From the NCBI GenBank assembly GCA_028554755.1, contig JAPTOF010000030.1, positions 1,718,247 through 1,782,246 of the forward strand: a stretch of 64,000 bases of DNA. Direction: 5' to 3'. This DNA is from Cordia subcordata. Taxonomy: Eukaryota; Streptophyta; Magnoliopsida; Boraginales; Cordiaceae. Every line of letters begins with the position of its first letter. The first letter of the stretch is position 1. The notes beneath the pieces were generated by a model. It saw nothing but the letters and a program-made list of their open reading frames with translations. It searched no databases and was not told the origin of the DNA. A program made the translations under genes and the position numbers. Below are positions 23,393 through 33,789 of the stretch, piece after piece.

Positions 23393-24401
23393 TCACCCTA
23401 TAGCCTTCCTATGTTTCCTAAGGACCTCTAAGAGACGCTCCTCATGCTCACTAGAAAGATCGGAAGCTATGATGATTGGAAAGGTCTTACTAGGGCCTAG
23501 GAATGCATATTTCAAATTATTGGGAAGGGGTTTAAGCTTTAAAGAAGGGCTAGGCTCAACCAAGTGGGACTTAACCTCAACATCATCAATGGGGACATCA
23601 CTAGAAATGAGACTAGAATGATTAACCTCAAGTGATTTATTAGTCAAATGGCTCTCAATCAAGGAAGTAGAAGCTACACATTTCCGCTCTAAGGTCTCCA
23701 AATCAAAACTAGACATCAGTTTCTCAAATTTCGTCAATTCTTCTCCATCGGTCATAGTCTTCTTTATAAGATCCTCAACGCAAGAATCAATCACATCCAC
23801 CCTAAAGCACTTTTCTCCATCCTCTCCTCCTATACTAGCCCTATTCACTACCTCGGCAACCTTAATAGCAGAGCTCAAATTCCCAAATTTCATCTCCAAT
23901 AACCCTACCTACAATGGATAACGGCATCTGCGGTGGCAAGGAAGGGGCAACCTAGAAGAATGGGTGTAGAATGTCTAGGGTCATGTCTCGAATCCATATC
24001 TAACACTATGAAGTCAACAGGTACACAAACTCACCTACTTGGACTATAACGTTCTCAATCACACCCCTAGGTCTATGCTCAGACCTATCAGCTAGCTGAA
24101 GAGTAACATGTGTAGGAGACAACTCACCTAGACCCAGCTGCTGATAGACAGAGTAGGGAATAAGATTCACACTAGATCCTAAATCTAACAAGGCATGATC
24201 AATTTGAGTCTCACAGATCCTACAAGGAATGGTGAAGGCTCCGGGATCACTCATCTTAGGTGGAAGGCCCAAAGTACTAATACTACTCACCTTCTCCGTA
24301 AGCCTCACCTTCTTAGGAATGTTCGACGACCTACGTTTCCTTGTACAAAGATCCTTAAAGAACTTAGAATAAGAGGGGATGGAAAGGATCACATCTATCA
24401 A
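23393..24401 (-). pseudogene. Gypsy 1 protease and PR-RT linker
   Basis: The 24401-24006 part contains a retroviral-type aspartic protease with the active-site phrase ALLDLGSSVNLIPYSVYQQL and the flap-side region LADRSEHRPRGVIENVIVQV; the D-L/T-G catalytic motif is DLG, the common form in Athila-type elements. 23899-23393 is the linker leading to RT, with LKLKPLPNNLKYAFLGPSKT and HEERLLEVLRKHRKAIG. Stops interrupt between 24006 and 23899. A protease dimer would process the Gag-Pol precursor in the particle. Confidence 0.85.
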
Positions 24402-24966
24402 AGGAAGATTGACCTTAAGGTCCTTAAGATGCTCTAAAACCTTGAAGAACCTAGAATCCTCACTAGTTGTAGGCCTCTCTAAGGCAGATGGAAAGGGAAC
24501 TCTAGGCTCTACACCTTTAGATACATGGGAGTCATCAATAGGCTCTTTTCCTTCGTAATATGGACGGGAACTACTATTCTCTCCATGGTTTCTAATGGGC
24601 TCATCTCTCTCAACAGACCCTCTCTATGATTTCCCTCGACAGGGCTACAATGTGGTGCTCTAGACTTGGAAGGACCACTAGGTGCAAGCACTGCAAAGTC
24701 AACTCCTACCCTATTATCCACTACCCGACCGCTTCTAAGAGTGGTGACAACCTTAGCCTTGGCCTGAGGGGATAATTGGTATCAGTGGAGAAACAGGACT
24801 AGACTCTAGGGTTCACCTCCGGCTGAGAAGGCAATTTCTCAGGGTCTCTAGCACTCAACTAATTAGCAATCCGTCTTAATTGTGACTCAAACCTAGTCAT
24901 TTGCTGCCTATAGCTAGCCATTTCTTGCCTGTAATCAGCTAGCTCCTGCTGCTGACTAGCTAATTC
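24402..24966 (-). other. Gypsy 1 gag-protease connector
   Basis: This 565-base stretch holds the degraded C-terminal part of Gag and its joint to the protease. On minus, near 24960-24850, Gln-rich repeats (ELADYRQEMASYRQQMTRFE) suggest a coiled coil. 24721-24509 is open for 70 codons with no recognisable domain. Stops occur throughout. Confidence 0.6.
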
Positions 24967-26393
24967 CTACTGCTGATTCTGAATAAATTGCATTAACTTC
25001 CTCATATCATTACTAGGAGTCTGGCTACTAGAGGGAGCAGGTAATGCCTGAGGTTGAGGAGCACTAGTGAGACGAGGCTGATTCATATGATAGAAACCTA
25101 GGGGATATTGAGGACAGGGTGGTTGCTGAGGTAGAATCTGAGGATGTGAACTAGACTCATATTGTCCTTGTCTCCAAGAAAACTTCGGGTTATTCCTCCA
25201 ACCTGGATTATATGTGTTCGAGTATAGGTTGTACTCACGAGAATAACCTTGTGTGGCACACACTTGCTCTTTCATAAATTCAGGAAATTGGGATGCTAAA
25301 GGGCAAGCTATAGTCTCATGAGATGGCTCGGAACATAATGCAAAAACTTCAACAACTAAAGGGGTGAAGGAAGAACCTATAAAACTATTCCTATGACCTT
25401 GGGATGAAATAGACAAAGAAATGAATTGATCTAGCTTATTTTTTAAAGCCTCAACCTTAGTGGGTAAATCTAAAGAAACTCCAACCTCACTAACATTTCT
25501 CTTATTGCCTCCTCGACTAGACCTTTCAATGGCAAAATTTTGAAAAGAATTTTCAGCCATCATTTCTATTTTCTCCCATGCCTCGGTCAGTCTCAAAAGA
25601 TAGAAGCCACCACCGGAGACGGCATTGACCATCATCCTATTTTGTTCATTTAAGCCTTGAAAGAAGTATTGTATTAGGTCATGATTACCGTACCCGTGCT
25701 GTGGACATTGTCTAAGAAGATCCTTGAACCTCTCCCAAGCCTCATGAAAAGATTCTAGGTCATGTTGGAAGAAAGTCATAATGGCGGTCCTAAGGTAGGT
25801 AGTCTTGGCCATGGGATAAAATTTTTAAAAGAACTTAGATTGAAGCTCAGCCCATGTAGTAATGCAACTATTAGGTAAAGAATGCAACCAAGTCCTAGCC
25901 TTGTCCTTAAGAGAAAGGAAACAATCTTAGACGTATGACCTCATGGGAGACATTGGGGACATGGAAAGTGGAACTCATCTTAACAAAATTAGTGATATGA
26001 TCTAGAGGACTCTCATTGCTTCTCTTGTAGAAAGAGGGAAGCATGGCCAACATGTTAGGCTTAATCTCAAAGTTCGTTTCCCCCAAACCCTGAATTTGAA
26101 TAGCCAAATTAGGCTCAAAGGCTTTGGGAAGAAAGAATTGCCTAAGAGTGGATTCCTCATCTATGGGTTGGTCTACGGGGCTCTTGTTTAAAATGATCTT
26201 GGGTTTGATGCCCAAAGTGATCATGAGGTGGAAAGGGATTCATTGGGTGATTGGGAGGATTAGGAGGACGATTGGGATCGGCCATCTCCTCAAGAAGATC
26301 TCCTAAATTCCTTAAATGTCTAGCAATTCTATCAGGTTTAGGATTAAGAGGAACTAGGGGATTTCTAAGGGATCTCCTATCAAGCATGCACAA
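24967..26393 (-). pseudogene. Gypsy 1 gag
   Basis: Gag forms the particle that packages element RNA. The first open part (26393-26157) is Pro/His-rich after MADPNRPPNPPNHPMNPFPP. 26224-25907 has IQGLGETNFEIKPNMLAMLP and MSSTFHVPNVSHEVIRLRLF. The retrotransposon-gag domain core is at 25812-25500 with FFQHDLESFHEAWERFKDLL and NHDLIQYFFQGLNEQNRMMV. A zinc-knuckle-like motif reads FALCSEPSHETIAC, where the first Cys appears as Phe. A Gln/Pro-rich tail follows. Frameshifts near 26190 and a stop near 25830 split it. The start at 26393 or at the internal Met 26285 are both possible. Confidence 0.83.
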
Positions 26394-26643
26394 TCTATCC
26401 TAACTTTGGCTACTTCAACCCCCGAAAACTTCAATATTCCTAAAACTACAGCAAATAAACCACAATCTTAAAAAGTCTACTAAAAATAAAGACAAAAGCT
26501 GAAATAGATAAGTAAGGATCAAAGCAAGAAAATATGAACAATAAACAAGATAAGCAGAATCTAAACAAACTATAAAAGAAAAGCAAGAAAGTGAGAAAAG
26601 CAACAACCAAAACACACAAACAAAGAATGCAAATCACCGCGTC
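26394..26643 (-). other. Gypsy 1 leader between primer site and gag
   Basis: A ~250-base A-rich (plus strand) untranslated leader without a convincing reading frame. Open stretches here are hydrophobic low-complexity translations of that base bias. Confidence 0.6.
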
Positions 26644-26661
26644 TCCCTGGCAAAGGCGCCA
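26644..26661 (-). promoter_or_regulatory. Gypsy 1 primer-binding site (tRNA-Asp type)
   Basis: The minus strand reads TGGCGCCTTTGCCAGGGA, two changes from TGGCGCCGTTGCCGGGGA, the site in gypsy 2 and in many plant Athila/Tat elements that matches the 3' end of tRNA-Asp. It lies 9 bases from the LTR end. Confidence 0.8.
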
Positions 26662-26670
26662 AGAGCTTGG

Positions 26671-28584
26671 TGTATTTCTTTAAGTGTAAGCTCTAAAGAC
26701 CTGCAAGGACATGAATCGATGTAGTGTAGTGTGTGCAAGAACAGGTGTCAAACCACAGGGAGGCTATATTGTGAGATGGATTCTACGTGTGTGTTCTAGA
26801 ATGTGCCTAAAAATAAGAAATTTAAACTAGCTATTTTTGGGATTTTGGATTTTTGAATGGTTGGGAGCTCTAACTAAAAGAATTAAACTAAACTATGGAA
26901 TTGGAAAAAGTGGGGGACAAGCTTATCTAGAGGAACTAACAAATGGAAAGGGGTTAAGGTGACTTCAACTTATGAATGGGTGATTCTATACTCAATTGCT
27001 ATGGGATTAAAGAATGATGGCTTACTTTAGTGATTGCTCTTAACTAGGTTGCCAAATTAGTGTCTTAATTTGCCCTTAGGAGTCGGTGCGGGTCCGTCCC
27101 TAGGTAGGACCTCCTAGAGCTACGGCGTGGTCCTTATTAACTAGGGCCTTAAGAGTGACTAACCAACTTCCTAGGTGACTTAGTATGAACCTACCCTAGT
27201 ACCTAAATCATTGGCTAGATTTAAAACTAAGACCTAGTGTCGCTAAGGTCGACTAAACCTATCCTGAAACCTATTGGCTGGATTTAAAGCCAAAGGCGAC
27301 TGCCTAGGCTAGCCCTAAATTATGCTTCGTCATTCTAAGGTCACAATAGCGTGATTTAACCTATTAACACATTCAAACATGTTCTAAGCCAAGGTGTTCA
27401 CGAATAAGGGACCTATTCGACTACCAAACATCGTCATGCTCGGGTTACACCATTAGAAGCAATTAACAACTGAAATGTGTGCATTATTGAAGTCGTATTC
27501 ACTACTAGGCATACAAATATACACATAGACATAAATATAAGCATTATCCACTTTATAGCATCCACATATAAACACATAGACATGATTATAGCATGGATTT
27601 GATATGTTTAGTAATAAATAAACTTCAATTTATACACATGTTACCCATTTAGGCATTTAATCAAACACTTAGACATGAATGAGAAAATAACCATTTGAAC
27701 AAGAAAATCAAACATGTATATATAATCAGCCATTTAATCCCATATCATAAGAGTATATAACTAACCCATTACATAAGTAAAATCACCCTATACAAATCTA
27801 CTCAATCATAATAAAAGATAGAATGAAAGAGAGTTTATGAAGCTTCCTTTTCATCCAAGCTAATCTTGTACAAAGCTCTTCAGCAAACTTGAGACCAAAT
27901 GTTGAAACCCTCTAAATTCTCTTGCTCCAAGGTGATGAAATGTATGAGAGAGTGTGTGTGTTGTAGGTGAAGACTAGGGTTAAGTGTGTATGTGTGTGGG
28001 TGATGGGTGTGTAGGTATCCTATCTAAAATTCTCCCAAAAAGCTCTCTAAAGATACCCCTTTTTAGTCTAAAAATCAGGCTTTGATATCGACTTTTTTCA
28101 CGATCAGCAGGTCGACCTAGTCGGTCGACCGGCTTCTTCTTTTAGCTCGACCAACTTTTTGGTGATGCTCTCTGGACTGGCCGGTGGACCGGCTTCTTCT
28201 TTTAGCTCGACTAGCTTTTTGGTGATGCTCTCTGGACTGGCCGGTCGACCTAGTCGGTCGACTAGCTCTTTCTTCTTGGTCGTCCGGCTGGCTTTTTTCC
28301 TCCATTCTTTGTCTTTTCGGCCTCCGATCTTCTCTTTTTGGCTCGTGCATCTCCCATCTTTATTACCTATCATCGCCTAATCTCGATCTTAACCCAAAGT
28401 TCACCTAAATTATTGAAAACAAGCAATTAGTGTTGCAATGTCTCTTAAACTCAATATCTACATTTGTTTACGCTTAAACCTATTCTTATCAAAAGTACTA
28501 CACCAATGCATCTTTTTGAGCACTTAATACTTCTTAAATATAGGTAAATTACAATGCAAACATACACACAAACACAATACCTCA
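26671..28584 (-). repeat. Gypsy 1 LTR, right (5' LTR)
   Basis: About 1.91 kb, collinear with 17929-20005. It carries two 60-bp units (28117-28236) and one copy of the 103-bp block. Its start at 28584 (TGAGGTATTG on minus) is shorter than the TGTTGACG start of the left copy, so a few terminal bases are altered. It would have held the promoter of gypsy 1. Confidence 0.86.
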
Positions 28585-29397
28585 CTTACCTAAATCTGGG
28601 TGCATAGACCCTTAGGCAGATATATATATGTAAATCTCAAGTTAAGTTTTTTTATTGTTGTCATGAGATTGCATGGCATCTTTAGATATAGCCGTTTACA
28701 ATTATCTTGTCTAAGCCATTCTCATAATCTTAACTATCTTTGAGAATGAACTCATAGGTATGACTGATTTTTATAAACCCTAATGAGTGGACATATTTCT
28801 AGTTGGCAATCATGCTAATGCAAATATGTTAAAACATATATCAATGCATTATAAACATCCACCAAAATACATTAGAATCCCTCTTTGATGGCTTCCTGTA
28901 ATCTTCAATAAAATAGCACGCTTAGTAGCTTTTTCTGCCTCAGCCGATCGACCGTTAATAGGATCTGGTCAACTGACAAGCTTACCCAGTAAAGTGTTCC
29001 TCCATGCTGTTTTCTTGTTTTTTTTTCTCCTTAGTCTTTAAAGATTACAACAATATACTTTGCTATTGCTAATATAAGCTTCATAAAGAAACATTACAAG
29101 GATATCAAAACATCCTATGCTTCTTTTAAATAAATTATAAGCAATAACCGTAAATATTTATACATGAAATCGTCTATAGACAAGCTTTGTTGACCGTACA
29201 TAAAAATCTATCATGCATACATACGAACTATTAAGGGGATTTTATATTACCTGCACATACAAGCATAAAACAACAAGTATATGCAACACAAGATTTCCTA
29301 AACTTGCCACTCACAAGATGACTAACATAGTTATGCAAATACAATATTCTTGCATAGTCCAAGCATATTGTGTGTGAGCCTAAGCTCTGATACCAAT
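28585..29397 (-). other. Copia B untranslated leader, LTR-proximal half, with primer site
   Basis: The rest of the copia leader beyond gypsy 1, with no supported reading frame. At 29384-29395 the minus strand reads TGGTATCAGAGC, complementary to the 3' end of plant initiator Met-tRNA, the usual copia primer site, two bases from the LTR end. A fragment near 28940-28985 (CGATCGACCGTTAATAGG) resembles the gypsy GTCGACC motif but is short. Confidence 0.75.
29384..29395 (-). promoter_or_regulatory. Copia primer-binding site (tRNA-iMet)
   Basis: Minus-strand TGGTATCAGAGC, the standard plant copia minus-strand primer site, spaced AT from the LTR end at 29398. It fixes the LTR boundary and shows that 29398-31289 is a 5' LTR. 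Confidence 0.9.
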
Positions 29398-31289
29398 TGT
29401 AGGATCGATATTATTAAATGTAATGTATCCTAGTCCATATTTTCAAAAAATTCTACCAAGAAAACATGCTAGGAAATAAAATAACCACATAACACACACA
29501 AGAACATGCTTAAGAACATATAGAATATAACTAGTACTTACAAAATATGTAAAGCTAACCTCTTGAAGCGTGGGGCCTTTGATGAAGCTAAAACCGTCAC
29601 GAGCTTTGTTCCCATTCACGAACAAGGCCGCCAAAAATTGTACTATAAGGGTGTTGCAATAGGCAACTCCCTAGTCTTCTTCTCTATGATTGAAGAGACT
29701 TATCTTGAGAGAATAGCCTCTTGTGTGGGAAGAAACAAATTAATATCCTCTTGAAAAACTGGAGCAAAAATCACACAATAAGTGTGTACTATGTGTTGTA
29801 GTATTTTCTTGCCAAAAAGGAAGAAATCAACTACAAAGTGGATTGCATAAAAGGTGTAAGGTCTTGTCTATTTATAGAGAGAACCTTGGCACCCAAATTT
29901 GCTAATCTTTCAATGTGGGAGAAAATTTCCATGTAGTATTTCCTTTATGCAACTTATTAACTTGTCTTGGAAGACTTGTGCAAGTTGTCCACTTGTTTTT
30001 GTAGTATTTTGCAAGTTGTCCACTTGTCTTGGAAGAGTTAGGCCAAGTCCATTATCCAAGTCCAACACATAGTCCATAATTCATGTGGAGGCCCAAGCCC
30101 AATAGGAAACCATCCTATCCCAGTTAGGTTATCTTGGACTTTAAAGAAAGCCCAAACCCAATTTCAAGCTTTGGCCCAAAAAGGCTACTACCACAATATG
30201 GAATTTGCTCTTTCAAAATTACTCTCTCAAAGTCATTTCGACTAGGGAAGGGACTAAGAAGACACAATTAACCTTCGCTTCCAAAAATAATTAAAAATGT
30301 CCTTGCCTGATCTAGGCGACATAATAATTATTTTTACTCCAATCTATTCCACCATAAGATCAAAGTTGCACTCCAAGAATAATTGCTATTACCCAGAAGC
30401 TTATCACAAAAGAATGTGAACTTTGTCTTTGACCTATTAAATAACTGACCATAATGCCCCTCTATGTATACCCGTAGCTAAAGCCAGTCCTTTGGCCTTT
30501 GTACTATCACCTCTTTGGCTACATCTATTCCGTTGGACTTTTTGTCCTTTTGCCAACCATCCTTGGTCATGGAATCTTTTGATCTTGGGAGCGACCCTCA
30601 AGCCATATGACCGATACATCTATAAAGGTTGTATCACTAGATCTAGATTCGAATGATAAATTTGAACAATCCCAAAGGGGGCACATAGATTCCATATTGC
30701 ATATGAATGTTACAATTAATTAGTACTTAGCACTTAATCCACAAGGTTGTTGATCTTAATAAAGTAAGATCTCACCCATAGTGAATCAAAGTAACAAACC
30801 CTAACTTCATTAGTTCATCCACATATGCTCAAGATCAAGAGCAATGATCATTTAGTAGCAGTGAGTATCTTGTTTTCTTTCTTTGATAGTATGTCTCTAG
30901 AAAACATACTCACAATGGTCTTGTCCAATACGTGACACATGTACTATCGAGACAAATTCGAAAAGTCCTCTAATGACCTAGGTAGATCACCTTCAATGAG
31001 GAGACTAGCTCAATATAACCTTATCCCGATAGAGTGCCCAACACTACGATTCGGTTATGGACTCAATTTATGACATGACAAAATCTAGACTTGGACCTAC
31101 TGTGCGTCCAGCCTTATTGTGCACCCAAGTCATTAGTTCAAGTCAAGGGGCCTTTACACATGCATCAATATATCATAATAGAGATAATATGTAAGAAACT
31201 CATAATGCCATATAACAAAAATAATTATACACTGTTTGGCATCCAAAATGTCATTTACAAGTCAGCTTTAGGGCATACTAATCCTAACA
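29398..31289 (-). repeat. Copia LTR 3 (5' LTR of copia B)
   Basis: A complete 1.89-kb LTR from TGTTAGGATTAG (minus, at 31289) to CA before the primer site. TATA-like box at 29869-29876. It directly abuts a partial LTR copy at 31290. Confidence 0.88.
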
Positions 31290-32376
31290 ATTTGCTCTTT
31301 CAAGATTACTCTCTCAAAGTCATTTCCACTAGGGAAGGGACCAAGAAGACACAATTAACCTTGGCTTCCAAAAATAATAAAAAATGTCCTTACCCAATCT
31401 AGGTTGCACAATAATTATTTTTAACTTTAATCTATTCCACCACAAGACCAAAGTTGCACTCCAAGAATAATTGCTATTACCCAAAAGCTTATGACAAAAG
31501 AATGTGAACTTTGTTTTTGACCTACTAAATAACTGATCATAATGCTCCTCTATGTATAACCACAACTAAGGCCGGTTCTTTGGCCTGTGTACTATCACCT
31601 TCTTAGTTGCATCTTTTCTTTTGGGTCTCTTGTCCTTCTGCCAACCATCCTTGGTAATAGAATCTCTAGATCTTGGGAGCGATCTTGAAGCCATATGACC
31701 GATACACCTATAAAGGTAGTATCACTAGATCTAGATGCAGATAATAAATATGGACAATCCCAAAAGGGGCACATAAATTCCATATTGCATATGCATATTC
31801 CAATTAATTAGAACTTAGCACTCAATGCACAAGGTTGTTGATCCTAATAAAGTAAGATCTCACCTAAAGTGAATCAAAGTGTCAAACCTTAATTTCATTA
31901 GCTCATCCACATATGCTCAAGATTAACAGCAATGATCATTTAGCAATAGTGAGTATCTTGTTTTCTTTCTTTGATAGTACGTCTCTAGAAAACATACTCA
32001 TAATGTCCTGTTAAATACGTGACACGCGTACTATTAAGACAAATCCGGAAAGTCCTCCAATGACCTAGATAGATCACCCTCAACGAGGAGACTTGATTAA
32101 TATAACCTTATCTTGATAGAGTGCTCAACTCTACCATTCAGTTACGAACTCAATTTATAATGTAACTAAATCTCGACTTAGACCTACTGTGTGTGTCCAG
32201 TGTCTCTACGCACCCAAGTCATTAGTTCAAGTCAAGGGACCTTTATACATACATTAATAAAACATACTAGAGATAATATGTAAGAAACTCATAATGGCAT
32301 TTAACAAAATGATTATACATTGTTTAACATGCAAAATGTCAGTACAAGTGAGTTTTAGGGCATACTAATCCTAACA
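31290..32376 (-). repeat. Copia LTR 4, partial
   Basis: This 1.09-kb piece repeats the start half of the LTR, from the point ATTTGCTCTTTCAAGATTAC to CCTAACA at 32376. It adjoins the full LTR 3 with no internal sequence between them, so it is probably left from recombination between neighbouring copies. Its outer edge forms the right end of the composite insertion. Confidence 0.82.
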
Positions 32377-33753
32377 ATCCGACCTCGGGCTTTTGTTTGG
32401 TTTGAGAGAAAATAGGGTGCTTTTAATCTCCTCATGAGTAAATGATGCAACCAGAATGTCCAAGCAATCTCCATTAATAGATTTGCCAATGATAGGCTTG
32501 ATGCTTTCCACATTTGTACAAGAGTGAGTGGGAGTACCAAGAAGGCATTTGAAATAGGATATGAACTCGGCCTTTATTCCATTATTTGAATAGATAAATG
32601 TACCATCATTATCTTGGATAGCATTGATTGTATTTTTACTTTTCCTTCCTTGAATAATGCTATGAAAAAATTTTGTATTTGCATCTCCCTCTTTGATCCA
32701 ATTGAGCCGAGATTTTTGATGGAGCATGTGATTACAGGTGGCTTCTAGTGTCTCAATCTTCATAAGAATATTCTTCTCATTGTTAAGAATCTCTTTACTG
32801 AGGTGACCATTCAACAAGTTAGCTTGAACATTATTAAGCAACTCTTTGTGTTCATGAATTTGTTGAGGGATGCATGAGAAATTCTCCTTGTCAAACTTCT
32901 TTAAAGCTTGCTTGAGGTGCTTTTGCTTTTGACATAATATGAACATTGGAGTGCCAAAAACCCGTGCACTCCAATGTTCATCCACAACTTGCAAGAAAAG
33001 ATCATGAGTTGTCCAAACATTATAGAATTTAAAAGGCTTTAGGGAGGTAAGCTTGGGCTTACATGTATAAAGAATGAGAGGACAATGCTCTTAAATTCTT
33101 GGAGAATCCACCAAAAGAAAAGAATCCACCATGTAATCAATCCAACAAGTATTCACCAAGGCTCTATCAAGTTTGCTTACAAGAAGATGTCCATTTGAAC
33201 TTCTATTTGTCCAAGTGAAATAAGGTCTAATGGCCTTGAAGTCATGAAGGTTTGCTTTGTTGACAGAATTTTTGAAGTCTCATGCACTTGAAGGAATGGA
33301 CAAAGAAGAAGACCTATCCCCACAATAAAAAATTTCATTAAAATCACCAAGAATGCACAAAGGGTCATCATTGCACCACAAGTTCCAGTTTTCAATTTGC
33401 TTCCAAAGAGCCCTTCTTCTTGGGGGATCATTTTTACCACAGACAAAGATCACAAAGAAAGGGAATTGAGATGGAGCATCAAAATGGCAAAGCATACCTT
33501 GATCCATTGTATCAATAATGGTAAGCTTGATGTGATTCCTCCAAAAGAGCCAAAGACGTCCATCAATATTCTCATCAATTCTTTTATCAAAACCCAAGGT
33601 ACTAAAATAGGAACCAATGGCATCGGCATCTCGAGTGACTTTGGTCTCCAAGAGACAAAAACAATCAAGTTTATGCTTTCTAATAAGAAAATTTCTTTCT
33701 TTATGTTTTTTAGGGGAATTGAACCCCCTAATATTCCAAGAGCAAAATATCAT
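32377..33753 (-). pseudogene. LINE E ORF2: endonuclease and linker
   Basis: The apurinic-type endonuclease nicks target DNA for L1 insertion. ORF2 starts at 33753 with MIFCSWNIRGFNS (catalytic Asn) and has FCLLETKV (catalytic Glu) and CILGDFNEIF (Asp/Asn pair). After a frameshift near 33300 the final SDH box, expected near 33090, reads Ile-stop-Glu-His, so the enzyme is dead. 32994-32377 is the linker to RT with LNWIKEGDANTKFFHSII and ends LFSLKPNKSP at the copia insertion. RT continues at 7558. Confidence 0.88.
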
Positions 33754-33789
33754 TTCAATGAAGGAGGAGAGGACCTCTCTTGATGTATG

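Larger units (their letters stand above)
17929..28584 (-). mobile_element. Gypsy 1: Athila/Tat-like Ty3/gypsy element lacking RT
   Basis: A 10.7-kb element with LTRs at 17929-20005 and 26671-28584, a tRNA-Asp-type primer site, gag, protease, RNase H and integrase on the minus strand. The protease motif, gag sequence and long LTRs fit the Athila/Tat branch of Ty3/gypsy. The RT domain is absent through a clean internal deletion. It lies in the leader of copia B. No perfect 5-bp target duplication is visible; the flanks read CTTACTAA (17921-17928) and CTTACCTAA (28585-28593), alike but shifted. Confidence 0.87.
7559..32376 (-). mobile_element. 24.8-kb composite copia tract inside LINE E
   Basis: The order on the plus strand is LTR, partial pol, LTR, pol plus gag, leader (split by gypsy 1), primer site, LTR, partial LTR, all copia parts on the minus strand. 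The outer edges are TG at 7559 and CA at 32376. They are flanked by ATCCA (7554-7558) and ATCCG (32377-32381), a 5-bp duplication with one change. LINE E resumes in register across it. The tract looks like tandem copia copies produced by unequal recombination, followed by deletions, rather than three independent insertions. Confidence 0.8.

Noticed and set aside
26415..26637. Hydrophobic minus-strand ORFs that look like membrane or signal peptides.
   Set aside because: Low-complexity translation of an A-rich leader; overlapping frames give equally hydrophobic readings.
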